A stretch of DNA of 64,000 nucleotides from Burkholderia pseudomultivorans (GTDB taxonomy: Bacteria > Pseudomonadota > Gammaproteobacteria > Burkholderiales > Burkholderiaceae). Below the pieces are notes generated by a model, which saw only the letters and a program-made list of their open reading frames with translations, was not told the DNA's origin and did not search any database. Shown here in pieces: positions 43,890-53,043 of the stretch (the first letter of the stretch is position 1; the number at the start of each line of letters is the position of its first letter). A program made the position numbers and the translations under genes. The stretch lies in assembly GCF_001718415.1 (NCBI RefSeq), contig NZ_CP013377.1, positions 2,790,001-2,854,000 of the forward strand. The letters run 5' to 3'.

Positions 43890-45578
43890 ATGACGCGGTC
43901 CAGCCTGCCCCCTTTGCCGCCGGACGCCGACCTGCGCAAGCTGATTCATTTCTCGGCGAGCGACGGTCGCATCTGGCTCGCCGGCCAGCGGATGGTGCTG
44001 CTGCACACCGGCGCGCTGGCCACGCTGCGCCAGGAACTGATGGAGAGCGTCGGCCCGGCGCAGACGCGGCGTTTCTTCACGCGCGTCGGCTTCGCGGCCG
44101 GCGAGCGCGACGCGGCGCTCGCGCGCGAAATTCGCAGCGGCGCGTCGCTGTTCGACATGTTCCACGTCGGCCCGCAACTGCACATGCTCGAAGGCGCGGT
44201 GCAGGTCACGCCGCTGCGCTTCGACGCCGACCCGGCGACGGGCGCGTTCCATTGCGAATACCGGTGGGAGCATTCGTGGGAAGCCGACGTGCACCTGCGC
44301 ACCTTCGGCCCGCAGCCCGAGCCGGTGTGCTGGATGCTGATCGGCTATGCGACCGGCTACACGAGCGCGTTCATCGGCCGCCAGATCCTGTTCAAGGAGA
44401 CGACCTGCGTCGGCATGCACGATCCGCACTGCACGATCGTCGGCAAGCCGGCCGAGGAATGGCCGGATGCCGACGAAATCGCGTCGTGGTTCAAGGCCGA
44501 CTCGCTGATCAACACGATCCGCGACCTGCAGACCGAGGTCGAATCGCTGCGCCTCGAGATCGCGCCCGACGACGACCGGACCCGGCTCGTCGGCCGCTCC
44601 GACGCATTCCGCGCGGCCTATACGCTGCTGGAGACGGCCGCGCCGACCAAGGTCGCGGTGCTGCTGACGGGCGAAACGGGCGTCGGCAAGGAGCGCTTCG
44701 CGCGGGCGCTGCACTGCCTCAGCCCGCGCGCCGCCAAGCCGTTCGTCGCGGTCAACTGCGCGGCGATTCCGCATGCGCTGATCGAATCCGAGCTGTTCGG
44801 CGCGGAAAAAGGCGCGTTTACCGGCTCGCAGGCCGCGCGCGCCGGGCGTTTCGAACGCGCGGACGGCGGCACGCTGTTCCTCGACGAAATCGGCGAGCTG
44901 CCGCTCGACGTGCAGGCGAAGCTGCTGCGCGTCTTGCAGGAGGGCGAGGTCGAACGGCTCGGCGCGACCGACAGCCGCAAGGTCGACGTGCGCATCGTCG
45001 CGGCGACCAACCGCGATCTCGAACAGGCGGTGCGCGACGGCAGCTTCCGCGCCGATCTCTATTACCGGATCAACGTCTACCCGGTGCTGATTCCGCCGCT
45101 GCGGGAACGGCAGGACGACATCGCGCTGCTCGCCGACGCGATGCTCGCGCGCTTCGCGTCGCTGCACGGCAAGCCCGCGCCGACGCTGACCGACTATGCC
45201 TACGACGCGCTGCGCGGCTACCGCTGGCCCGGCAACGTGCGCGAACTGGAGAACCTGATCGAGCGCGCGGTGATTCTGTCGCGGCCCAATCTCGCGGTCG
45301 ACGCGAAGGACCTGTTCCCCGGCGTCGGGCTGCCGGGCGGCGCCACGGTCGACCGCGCGGGGCAGATCCGGCCCGCGTCCGCGATGACGATCGACTGCGG
45401 CAGCCTGCTCGACCAGCTGCAGGGCGGCGGCGGCCTCGATGCGCTCGAACGCGCGCTGCTGCATGAAGCGGTCGACCGCGCGAACGGCAACCTGTCGGCC
45501 GCCGCGCGCCTGCTCGGACTGACGCGCGCGCAGCTCAGCTATCGCCTGAACCGCAAACAGGACCAGGAGGACGCGTGA
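43890..45578 (+). CDS. dmpR: Sigma-54-dependent phenol-responsive activator DmpR
   Basis: The 562-residue protein has an N-terminal XylR_N/V4R sensor part (about residues 15-210) with the CVGMHDPHC metal-binding segment. A linker is followed by the AAA+ domain (about 235-465): Walker A GETGVGKE near 260, the sigma-54 contact loop GAFTGS near 308, Walker B TLFLDEIGE. A Fis-type helix-turn-helix closes the protein (about 515-560). It should bind phenols directly and then drive the divergent operon. The ATG at 43890 follows GGAGA; the upstream extension reads through the activator sites. The contact loop ends in Ser instead of the usual Ala. Confidence 0.95.
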   Translation: MTRSSLPPLPPDADLRKLIHFSASDGRIWLAGQRMVLLHTGALATLRQELMESVGPAQTRRFFTRVGFAAGERDAALAREIRSGASLFDMFHVGPQLHMLEGAVQVTPLRFDADPATGAFHCEYRWEHSWEADVHLRTFGPQPEPVCWMLIGYATGYTSAFIGRQILFKETTCVGMHDPHCTIVGKPAEEWPDADEIASWFKADSLINTIRDLQTEVESLRLEIAPDDDRTRLVGRSDAFRAAYTLLETAAPTKVAVLLTGETGVGKERFARALHCLSPRAAKPFVAVNCAAIPHALIESELFGAEKGAFTGSQAARAGRFERADGGTLFLDEIGELPLDVQAKLLRVLQEGEVERLGATDSRKVDVRIVAATNRDLEQAVRDGSFRADLYYRINVYPVLIPPLRERQDDIALLADAMLARFASLHGKPAPTLTDYAYDALRGYRWPGNVRELENLIERAVILSRPNLAVDAKDLFPGVGLPGGATVDRAGQIRPASAMTIDCGSLLDQLQGGGGLDALERALLHEAVDRANGNLSAAARLLGLTRAQLSYRLNRKQDQEDA

Positions 45579-45579
45579 G

Positions 45580-46335
45580 ATGAACACCATCCTGCCCGAC
45601 CATCCGCCGCTCGATCCACTGGCCGACGGCGCCGCGCCCGCGACCGTCCCCGCCGACGACGACGCGAGCGAACCGCATGCCCGCACGCTCAGCGAGCATG
45701 CGTACCATCAGCTTCGGCAGCATATCGTCGAAGGGCACTACCCGCCCGGCGCGAAACTGCGTGTCGAACATCTGAAGAACGTGTACGGCGTCGGCGCGGG
45801 CACGCTGCGCGAGGCGCTGACGCGGCTCGTCAGCGATGCGCTGGTGGTTGCCGAAGGGCAGCGCGGATTCCGCGTGACGCCGATGTCGGTCGCCGACCTC
45901 GAAGCGATCACGCGGCTGCGCATCCATATCGAGGTCGACGCGCTGCGCGAATCGGTGCGCTGCGGGGATGCCGCGTGGGAGCAGCGCGTGCGGCAAAGCT
46001 TCGAGATGCTGTCGGCGTGGGAGCAGCCGGTCTCGATCGCGCACCGGACCGCCTGGGAAGCGTGCAACCGGCGCTTTCACGAGGCGCTGATCTCGGCGGC
46101 CGCGACGCCGTGGACCTACCTGATCCTGCGCATGCTGTCGCAGCAGAGCGAGCGCTACCGGCGCGTATGCATCGGCCTCGGCGATTCGAAACGCGACGTG
46201 CATGCGGAACACACCTGCCTGTTCGAAGCCGCGATGCGGCGCGCGGACGCGCGCGCGGCGCTCGCGCTCGAAGACCATATCGGCACGACGCTCGCGATCG
46301 TGCGAAACGCGCCGCCCGGCGCGCTGCCGTTTTAG
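45580..46335 (+). CDS. GntR-family regulator with FCD domain
   Basis: This 251-residue protein has an acidic, Pro-rich lead of about 35 residues. A winged helix-turn-helix follows (about 36-105, with HAYHQLRQHIVEGHYPPGAKL and GAGTLREALTRLVS), then an FCD all-helical effector domain (about 110-245), whose His residues usually bind a metal and an acid ligand. FadR-type repressors of this branch respond to organic acids or CoA-derived metabolites. The start codon begins one base after the dmpR stop, so both are probably translated from one mRNA. A role in dampening the phenol pathway is inference. Confidence 0.88.
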   Translation: MNTILPDHPPLDPLADGAAPATVPADDDASEPHARTLSEHAYHQLRQHIVEGHYPPGAKLRVEHLKNVYGVGAGTLREALTRLVSDALVVAEGQRGFRVTPMSVADLEAITRLRIHIEVDALRESVRCGDAAWEQRVRQSFEMLSAWEQPVSIAHRTAWEACNRRFHEALISAAATPWTYLILRMLSQQSERYRRVCIGLGDSKRDVHAEHTCLFEAAMRRADARAALALEDHIGTTLAIVRNAPPGALPF

Positions 46336-46358
46336 GCGGCGGGCCGCTGCACCGACAC

Positions 46359-47183
46359 TCAGGCCAGTTCCGGATAGCCGTGCGCGGCGGCCGCGTGCGC
46401 GAACTGCGCGATCGCGTCGTAGTCGCCCGGCGCAAGCCGCTCGAAGCCGCGCAGCCGCAGCGCGCGTGCGCGCGCCGCATCGGCCGCGACCGCGTGGTCG
46501 AGCGCGTCGCGCAGCGCGGCCGCCTGTGCATCGTCGAGCGCGCGCGAGGCGATGAACGGCAGCCCCGGCGCGGGCGCCGTCATGTCGATCACGCGAATCC
46601 CGTCCAGCAGCGCCGGCAGTGCATCGCGCACGTACGCGAACGTCACGCAGTCGATCGCCGCGCAATCGGCGTCGCCGGCGCCGATTGCGCGCAGCACGTT
46701 CAGATGCGAACCGAACGACGTGACCGAGCCGAAGAACCGGCCGTCGTGCGCATGCGGCGCGACCGCATGCCGAAGCGCGTTCATTCCGCTGTGCGAATCG
46801 TCGCCGTTGTAGCCGGCGCGCAGCCCGCGACACGCAGCCAGCGTCGTCGCGCCGCCCGCATGCACGCGCGCCGACACGACCAGCATGCTGCGATAGCGCG
46901 CGCCGTCGCAGCCTTGCGCGTCGAACGCCGGCGTCGCGATCAGGTGCACGTCGTCGCGCAGGCCGAGCATCCGGTACGGGAAGCCGCAGGTCTGCGACAG
47001 CAGCAGGTCGGGGCGTCGCCACAACGCGGGCAGATCGCCGAACGGCTCGTCGAGCAGCGTGAAGTCGATCGGGCCGCCCGCGCGCGCAAATGCGTCGAGC
47101 GCGTCGCGCAGCAGCGCCCGCCACAGCGCGGCGTGGCGCGGCGTCACGTTGTACATCGGCAGTCCGGCGATCCATGAGCTCAT
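46359..47183 (-). CDS. PhnD-like periplasmic-binding-fold protein without signal peptide
   Basis: The 274-residue protein has the PhnD/phosphonate-binding type II fold: GLPMYNVTPRHAALWRAL at the start, LLSQTCGFPYRM near 80, GYNGDDSHSGMNALRHAV near 127, and SFGSHLNVLRAIGAGDADCAAID near 155. No signal peptide or lipobox is seen and no transporter genes adjoin it, so it may be a cytosolic sensor-like relative rather than a transport component. It is convergent with the GntR gene and divergent from the desaturase gene. Confidence 0.75.
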   Translation of the reverse strand: MSSWIAGLPMYNVTPRHAALWRALLRDALDAFARAGGPIDFTLLDEPFGDLPALWRRPDLLLSQTCGFPYRMLGLRDDVHLIATPAFDAQGCDGARYRSMLVVSARVHAGGATTLAACRGLRAGYNGDDSHSGMNALRHAVAPHAHDGRFFGSVTSFGSHLNVLRAIGAGDADCAAIDCVTFAYVRDALPALLDGIRVIDMTAPAPGLPFIASRALDDAQAAALRDALDHAVAADAARARALRLRGFERLAPGDYDAIAQFAHAAAAHGYPELA

Positions 47184-47505
47184 GCGCGCATTCTACGCAT
47201 CCGCCTGCGCGCGGTGGAAGCCCGTGCGATCCCGCACCCGGGCGCCCGGCGGCGCCATCGCCACGACGGCCCGGAAGCTTATCGAAGCCGCTCCGATAAG
47301 CAAATGCGAATCAATTGGTTGGCCCCGCAACGCAATCCGGTTACGTTCGAGTGCCGGTTTCGTCGTCGCGGCAGACCCGGTCGAACCGATCGATCGCCAT
47401 CGGCGATGGGCGCGGTTCCACGACGCCGCCGACGCCGGACAGCTCAACCGCGCACGCCCCGCCTCGACGGCGGACGCGCCGCCCGCTCCACTTCGCATCA
47501 GCACC
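47184..47505. promoter_or_regulatory. Divergent intergenic region with an inverted repeat
   Basis: These 322 bases separate the PhnD-like and desaturase genes. They hold a clear inverted repeat at 47277-47301 and no supported gene. The open frame running through it toward the desaturase lacks a good start. Confidence 0.45.
47277..47301. promoter_or_regulatory. Operator-like inverted repeat
   Basis: GCTTATCG and CGATAAGC are perfect eight-base arms with a nine-base spacer, one of few AT-containing symmetric elements nearby. It lies about 95 bases upstream of the PhnD-like gene and about 205 bases upstream of the desaturase gene. The regulator is unknown. Confidence 0.5.
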
Positions 47506-48528
47506 ATGGCCGAATACTTCGACGTCGACCACGCGCGCGCGATCGCCACGCTCGACGCCCGCTTCACCGCCCGCACCGAATGGCCGACCTGGCTGCTGAT
47601 CGTCGCGATCTACGGCGGCTGGCTCGCGGTGCTGCTGCTCGTGCGCGCGGCGCATCTGTCGCTCGCGGCCGCGACGCCGCCGTTGATCCTGCTCGGCGCG
47701 TGGCACCTGTCGCTGCAGCACGAACTGCTGCACGGCCACCCGACGCGTTCCGCGCGCATCAACAAGCTGCTCGGCTATCCGCCGCTGACGGTCTGGTATC
47801 CGTACACGCTGTATCGCGACACGCATCTCGATCATCACCGCGACGAAGACCTGACCGTGCCGGGCGTCGATCCCGAAACGAACTACGTGTCGCGCGCCCG
47901 CTGGGCGCAACTGCCGCGCTGGCGCCGCGCGCTGTCGGCCGCGCGCAAGACCTTCGTCGGGCGGCTGGTCGTCGGGCCGCCGACGAGCATCGCCGCGATG
48001 TTCGCCGCGGCGTTCGCCGAATTCCGGCGCGGCGAGCTGCGCTACCTGCCGATGTGGGCGACGCATGCCGCATGCGTCGTCGCGCTGCTCGCCGTGCTGC
48101 AAACGGCGATCGGCGTGCCGTGGTGGTATTACCTGCTCGCGGTCACGTGGCCCGCGCATTCGATCGCGATGATCCGCTCGCTGTACGAGCATCGCGCCGC
48201 GCCGCATCCGAAGGCGCGCATCGCGATCAACGAGGCCGGCTTCGCGATGCGGCTGCTGTACCTGAACAACAATTACCACCTCGTCCATCACGATCTGCCG
48301 AAGCTGCCGTGGTACGACCTGCCGCGCGCCTACCGGATGCGGCGCGATGCGTATGCGCGCAAATGCGGCGGCTTCGTGATCCGCGGCTATCGCGAACTGC
48401 TCGCGCGTCATGCGTGGACGCCGACCGACACGCCCGTGCACCCGTTCGATCGCGGCAGCGCATCGCTGTCGACGGGCAGCGGCGTGCAGGTGACCGTCGT
48501 CGACGGCTATCCTCAGATCAGTACGTAG
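47506..48528 (+). CDS. Membrane fatty-acid desaturase/hydroxylase family protein
   Basis: The 340-residue integral membrane diiron protein has the histidine boxes HELLHGH near residue 70, HLDHHRDED near 107, and NNNYHLVHHDLP near 262, the three-box pattern of membrane desaturases. Hydrophobic segments lie near 25-45, 50-65 and 180-220. It probably introduces a double bond or hydroxyl into an acyl or related lipid chain. Electron donor genes are not adjacent. The ATG at 47506 is used; the upstream frame is unsupported. The C-terminal 30 residues are polar and Ser/Thr-rich. Confidence 0.85.
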   Translation: MAEYFDVDHARAIATLDARFTARTEWPTWLLIVAIYGGWLAVLLLVRAAHLSLAAATPPLILLGAWHLSLQHELLHGHPTRSARINKLLGYPPLTVWYPYTLYRDTHLDHHRDEDLTVPGVDPETNYVSRARWAQLPRWRRALSAARKTFVGRLVVGPPTSIAAMFAAAFAEFRRGELRYLPMWATHAACVVALLAVLQTAIGVPWWYYLLAVTWPAHSIAMIRSLYEHRAAPHPKARIAINEAGFAMRLLYLNNNYHLVHHDLPKLPWYDLPRAYRMRRDAYARKCGGFVIRGYRELLARHAWTPTDTPVHPFDRGSASLSTGSGVQVTVVDGYPQIST

Positions 48529-48556
48529 GCAGGGCAAGCGCGGCGCCGAGCGCACG

Positions 48557-49441
48557 CTATGCAAGCTCGGCCACCCAGTCGATGAACACCCTGAGTCGCG
48601 GCGACAGATGCCCGCGATGCGGATACAGCACCGACAACGGCAGCGGCGGCGGCCGCACGCGCGTGAGGATTTCCGTCAGCGTGCCGCGCTGCAGCTGTCC
48701 GACGACGTGATAGCGCGGCACCTGCACGATGCCGAGCCCCGCCTCGCACGCGGCGACATACGCGTCGCCGTTGTTGACCGACACCGACGCCGGCAACTCC
48801 CGCGTTTCCACGCGCCCGTCCACGCCGAATACGAGCGGCACGCGCTTGCCGCTCGACGCCGACACGTATGCGACTTCCCGATGCTTCGCGAGCGCCGCGA
48901 GATTGCGCGGCCGGCCATACCTGGCCAGATAGCCGGGACTCGCGCAGGTGACCTGTTCGAGCATGCCGACGCGGCGTGCCACCAGCGACGAATCGGTCAG
49001 CTCGCCGATCCGCACGACGCAGTCGACGCTCTCGCGCGCCAGATCGACGCGGCGATCGCCGATGCTGATGTCGAGCGTGACCTGCGGATAGCGCGCGAAG
49101 AAGCCGGGCAGCGCCGGGATCACGACCAGGCGAGCGAACGAACTGGCGAGATCGACCTTCAGCGCGCCCTGCGGATGCCGCGCCGCATGGGAGAACGACG
49201 CCTCGGCCTCGTCGATGCCGTCGAGGATGTCGACGCAGCGCTGGTAGTACGCGGCGCCGTCGAGCGTCGGGCTCACGTGCCGCGTCGTGCGCACCAGCAG
49301 TCGCGCGCCGAGATGTGCCTCGAGCTGCTTCATGATCTGCGTCGCGGACGCGCGCTGCATGCCGAGCTGCTGCGCGGCGCGCGTGAAGCTGCCCGAATCG
49401 ACGATGCAGGTAAAGAGCCGCATGGCCGTCAATCTGTCCAT
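48557..49441 (-). CDS. LysR-family transcriptional regulator
   Basis: The 294-residue protein begins MDRLTAMRLFTCIVDSGSFT and carries a LysR helix-turn-helix (residues 1-60, with RASATQIMKQLEAHLGARLL) and a two-lobe effector domain of the broad CrgA/AaeR-like branch. It is divergent from the benE transporter gene at 49599 and may control it. An 11-base palindrome AATTGTCAATT lies between them at 49494-49504. Confidence 0.88.
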   Translation of the reverse strand: MDRLTAMRLFTCIVDSGSFTRAAQQLGMQRASATQIMKQLEAHLGARLLVRTTRHVSPTLDGAAYYQRCVDILDGIDEAEASFSHAARHPQGALKVDLASSFARLVVIPALPGFFARYPQVTLDISIGDRRVDLARESVDCVVRIGELTDSSLVARRVGMLEQVTCASPGYLARYGRPRNLAALAKHREVAYVSASSGKRVPLVFGVDGRVETRELPASVSVNNGDAYVAACEAGLGIVQVPRYHVVGQLQRGTLTEILTRVRPPPLPLSVLYPHRGHLSPRLRVFIDWVAELA

Positions 49442-49493
49442 CTCGCCGCCCGAACTGTTTACGAAAAATAAATAGTGTTGATATTCGGCGAAG

Positions 49494-49504
49494 AATTGTC
49501 AATT
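49494..49504. promoter_or_regulatory. Palindrome between lysR and benE
   Basis: AATTG-T-CAATT, in an AT-rich patch 53 bases from the lysR start and 95 bases from benE, is a possible operator or promoter element. Confidence 0.3.
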
Positions 49505-49598
49505 CCGTCCGCTACGCCCAGAATGACGGCACCTCCGGGCATGGGCAACAGGCCCCCGGATCCGACCCTGGGCCGCGCGCCCGCTACTCCCGACGACG

Positions 49599-50795
49599 AT
49601 GCATCCGAACCCTCCGACCGGCGCTGCGCGCGCGATCGGCACCGACTGGTCCGTTTCCGCGATTACCGCCGGCTTTCTCGCGGTACTGATTTCGTATGCG
49701 GGCCCGCTCGCGATCTTCTTCCAGGCCGCGCAGGCCGCCCATGCATCCGATGCGATGGTCGCGTCGTGGGTCTGGGCGATCTCGATCGGCGCAGGCGTGT
49801 CGGGGCTGTTCGCGAGCTGGAAACTGAAGGTGCCGGTCGTGACCGCCTGGTCGGCGCCCGGCACCGCGCTGCTGGTCGGCCTGTTTCCGCAACTGACGCT
49901 GAACCAGGCCGTCGGCGCGTACATCACGGCCGCGCTGATCATCCTGGTGATCGGCGTCACCGGCTATTTCGACCGGCTGGTGCGTCATATTCCGCGCGGC
50001 ATCGCCTGCGGGATGATGGCCGGGATCCTGCTGCCGTTCGGCACGCATGCGTTTTCGGCGGCGTCCGAGCAGCCGGTGCTCGCGTTCGGCATGATCGCCG
50101 CCTATGTGATCTTCAAGCGCCTGCTGCCGCGCTACAGCATCGTGCTCGTCCTGCTGACGGGCGCCGCGCTTGCGACGCTGCTCGGGATGACGCATCTCGA
50201 CAACGTATCCGCGCACATCGCGCGGCCGATCTTCATCGCGCCCGAATGGACGCTCGGCACGACGCTCAGCCTCGCGCTGCCGCTCGTCGTCGTCAGTCTC
50301 ACGGGCCAGTTCCTGCCGGGCATGACGATCCTGCGCGTGTCCGGCTATCACACGCCGGCGCGTCCGATCATCACCGCGACCAGCGTGATGTCGCTCGTCG
50401 TCGCCTGCTTCGGCGGGATCACGATCGTCGTCGCGGCGATCACCGCCGCGCTCTGCACCGGCAAGGACGCGCACGAGGATCCGGCGCGCCGGTACATCGC
50501 GGGCATCGCGAACGGCGTGATCTACCTGATCGGCGGGCTGTTCGCGGGCACCATCGTCGCGGTGTTCTTCGCGCTGCCGAAGGCGTTCGTCGCGATCCTC
50601 GCCGGGCTCGCGCTGATCGGCGCGATCGGCGCGAACGTGCACGGCATCTTCGAGGACGAGAACCATCGCGAAGCCTCGGTGATCACGTTCCTCGCGACCG
50701 CGTCGGGGATGACGTGGCTCGGCCTCGGCTCCGCGTTCTGGGGGATCGTGATTGGCTCGCTGTCGTATGCGGTGCTGAACAAGGTGCGGCGGTAG
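49599..50795 (+). CDS. benE: Benzoate/H+ symporter family protein (BenE)
   Basis: The 398-residue inner-membrane protein has about eleven to twelve hydrophobic segments and the family landmarks: the AVLISYAGPLAIFFQAA first segment, a WSAPGTALL segment near 83, LPLVVVSLTGQFLPG near 230, and GGITIVVAAITAALCTG near 275. BenE proteins take up benzoate with protons. No benzoate catabolic genes lie nearby, so the substrate could be another aromatic acid. It is divergent from a LysR gene. Confidence 0.92.
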   Translation: MHPNPPTGAARAIGTDWSVSAITAGFLAVLISYAGPLAIFFQAAQAAHASDAMVASWVWAISIGAGVSGLFASWKLKVPVVTAWSAPGTALLVGLFPQLTLNQAVGAYITAALIILVIGVTGYFDRLVRHIPRGIACGMMAGILLPFGTHAFSAASEQPVLAFGMIAAYVIFKRLLPRYSIVLVLLTGAALATLLGMTHLDNVSAHIARPIFIAPEWTLGTTLSLALPLVVVSLTGQFLPGMTILRVSGYHTPARPIITATSVMSLVVACFGGITIVVAAITAALCTGKDAHEDPARRYIAGIANGVIYLIGGLFAGTIVAVFFALPKAFVAILAGLALIGAIGANVHGIFEDENHREASVITFLATASGMTWLGLGSAFWGIVIGSLSYAVLNKVRR

Positions 50796-50809
50796 ATTCG
50801 ACGCGCGGC

Positions 50810-50843
50810 GCAGGCGCGGGCGTGTGCATCGCGCCGCGCCTGC
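50810..50843. terminator. Hairpin between convergent benE and NmrA-like genes
   Basis: GCAGGCGCGG and CCGCGCCTGC are perfect ten-base arms with a 14-base loop in the 56 bases between the two stop codons. It could act on both strands; there is no T tract. Confidence 0.35.
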
Positions 50844-50851
50844 CGTGCCGC

Positions 50852-51739
50852 TTATCGCGCGTGCTCGCGCAACAGCTGCGCCAGCGCATCCGCCAGGGTC
50901 GTCGTGCCGTAAAGCCGCTCCGACACGCCGTCCTCGACGTCGATCTGCCCCGCGTTGTGCACGTCGTACAAATCGACGATCAATTGCGCGTGGCGCTCGC
51001 TCAACCCCGCGCGCAGCAACGTCGCGGTCCAGGCGTCGCGCGGCAGTTCGCGCGCGACGATGTCGCGGCCGGCCGCCGCGCCGAGCGTCAGCGCGATCTC
51101 GTTCGCGCTGACGCGCCGCGGCCCCTCGATACTGACGATGCGCGGCCCGTGGCCGCCCTCCGGACGGTCCAGCAGCAACCGCGCCGCGACGACGCCCACG
51201 TCGGGCGCCCAAACCGCCGGAAAAACCTTGCCGGCCGGATGATGCAGGCTCGGCAGCACGCCCGTCGCCAGCGCGACCGGCGCGACTCTCGTCCAGTTCT
51301 GCAGATGCTCGGCCGAGCGCAGCAGCGTCAGATGCGTCGGGACGGACTTCAGGCGCGCCTCGAGCAGATGGAACAGGCTCGTGATGCCGGTATTGCCGTC
51401 TCGCTCCGCGCCGTAGTCCGACAGGCCGAGCAGCACGGCGGGCGGATGCGCGGCGAGCGCCGCGATCGCGACGTCGATCATGCGCGACATCGTCGCGGCA
51501 GGATCGTCGTCGGCGACCGGAACCGGGCACAGCATCTGTACCGCGTGCGCGCCGTCGAGCGCCGCGGCGACCGACCGCTGGTCCGTCAGGTCTGCGATCG
51601 CCACTTCGCAGCCCAGTTGCGCGAAGCGCTCGCGATGACGCGCGTCGCGCAGCACCGCGCGCACCGGATGGCCTGCGCGACGCAGGGTCGTTACCGTCGA
51701 CCGGCCGACGTTGCCGGATGCACCGAAGATCACGAACAC
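50852..51739 (-). CDS. NmrA-like NAD(P)-binding protein
   Basis: The 295-residue atypical short-chain dehydrogenase has the Rossmann start VFVIFGASGNVGRSTVTTLRR. It lacks the classical Tyr-x-x-x-Lys active pair, as in NmrA/HSCARG-type redox sensors. The start is the GTG at 51739, with AGGAG six bases upstream; an open frame extends to 51907 but its lead is unlike a protein. An AraC regulator gene lies upstream on the same strand, 197 bases away. Its role is probably NADP sensing or quinone-type reduction, not determined. Confidence 0.82.
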   Translation of the reverse strand: MFVIFGASGNVGRSTVTTLRRAGHPVRAVLRDARHRERFAQLGCEVAIADLTDQRSVAAALDGAHAVQMLCPVPVADDDPAATMSRMIDVAIAALAAHPPAVLLGLSDYGAERDGNTGITSLFHLLEARLKSVPTHLTLLRSAEHLQNWTRVAPVALATGVLPSLHHPAGKVFPAVWAPDVGVVAARLLLDRPEGGHGPRIVSIEGPRRVSANEIALTLGAAAGRDIVARELPRDAWTATLLRAGLSERHAQLIVDLYDVHNAGQIDVEDGVSERLYGTTTLADALAQLLREHAR

Positions 51740-51936
51740 GATCCACTCCTGTTGGATGGGGGTGACGTGATTGTCGGCAGGCGCGGCTTGGATGGCGCGC
51801 ACGAACGGATGAACCGGACAGGAAAGGATCAGCGGTTTGCGGGCGCGCCCGACATGCAGCGCGCCGATTCCGGCTGGTGCGGAAATCGCGCGGCGGCGAA
51901 GCGCCATGCCCGGGGCCGGTTCGCGCTAGCGACGGA

Positions 51937-52857
51937 CTAGCGCTGGCCCTGGCCGCCGCGTTCCCCGTCGACGACCAGCCGCAGCCCCGCCCGCGCGCCC
52001 GAGCGCGCGATCTCGGCCGGCGTCGCACCGAGCAGGCGATTCATCCAGCTCGCCATATGGCTCTGATGCGCGAAGCCCGCTTCGAGCGCGATCTGGCTGA
52101 TGCTGAGCCGCCCTTCGAGCAACAGCGTCTTCGCACGTTCGACGCGGCGCTGCACGACATACTGGTGCACCGGCACGCCGACCGTTTCGCGAAACAGCAC
52201 CTTGAAGTGCGGGACGCTGATCGATACGAGCGCCGCGAGTTCCGCGAGCGTGAGTCGCCGGTCGAGGTTCGACTCGACATAATCGAGCACGCGCGCGGCC
52301 GTCTTCGGCGCGAGCGAACGCCGCCGCTCGCGGAACGCCGGTGCGCTGTCGACCAGCCGTGCAACCAGCGCCGTGCACAGGCTCTCCGCATACAGCGGGT
52401 CCGACGCATCGTCCGCTTCGAGTTCGGCGGCAATCGCCCACGCGATGTGCTGCAGGCGCGGGTCGCGCACCTGCAGCCGGCGCCGGATCTGCGCCTGCGA
52501 CGGCTTCAGTTCGAGGTGCTCGAAGGTCCGGCGCACGAACGCGTCGCCGAGCATGATGTGCAGGATCCGGCAGTCGGCGCTGTCGGTCCAGCGGCCCGGC
52601 AGGCCGGCCGGAATCACGTCGACGTCGCCATGCGCCTGGATGCGCGACACGCGCTCGCCGTCGCACACGCAGTCCGCGCGGACGGGCCCGCCGACATGCA
52701 CGCCGATGCGGTGATGCTCGGCCGCCGGAATCCGGTAGGTGCCGGCGCGGATGTCGAGCAGCGCCGCGCCGAAGCCGTGCCAGCCCAGCCCGCGGCTGGA
52801 GCGCAGGCTGACCGGGACGCCGTTGTCCGGCGGCGCGGCGAGAATCGCATCGCTCAT
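51937..52857 (-). CDS. AraC-family transcriptional regulator
   Basis: This 306-residue regulator has an N-terminal cupin-like sensing region (about 25-150). A C-terminal pair of helix-turn-helix motifs spans about 190-290, including RRLTLAELAALVSISVPHFK and SISQIALEAGFAHQSHMASW, the AraC signature. The start at 52857 follows AGGAGA and is preferred over the longer frame. It may regulate the NmrA-like gene downstream on the same strand or the small gene divergent from it. Confidence 0.88.
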   Translation of the reverse strand: MSDAILAAPPDNGVPVSLRSSRGLGWHGFGAALLDIRAGTYRIPAAEHHRIGVHVGGPVRADCVCDGERVSRIQAHGDVDVIPAGLPGRWTDSADCRILHIMLGDAFVRRTFEHLELKPSQAQIRRRLQVRDPRLQHIAWAIAAELEADDASDPLYAESLCTALVARLVDSAPAFRERRRSLAPKTAARVLDYVESNLDRRLTLAELAALVSISVPHFKVLFRETVGVPVHQYVVQRRVERAKTLLLEGRLSISQIALEAGFAHQSHMASWMNRLLGATPAEIARSGARAGLRLVVDGERGGQGQR

Positions 52858-53043
52858 CGCACGTTCTCCTGGAGCAGATCGGATGTCGAACGGGCATTGT
52901 GACGCGTTTTCCGGCGGCGTGCCGGCCGTGGGCGGGTCGGACAGAAAAAGATCATCCGTTTCTGCTCTGGCCGATCCTTGCATGAGCGCCGGCGGCCGTC
53001 GCGACGCCTACGATCGCCTCATTCGACACCGACGGAGACCGTC

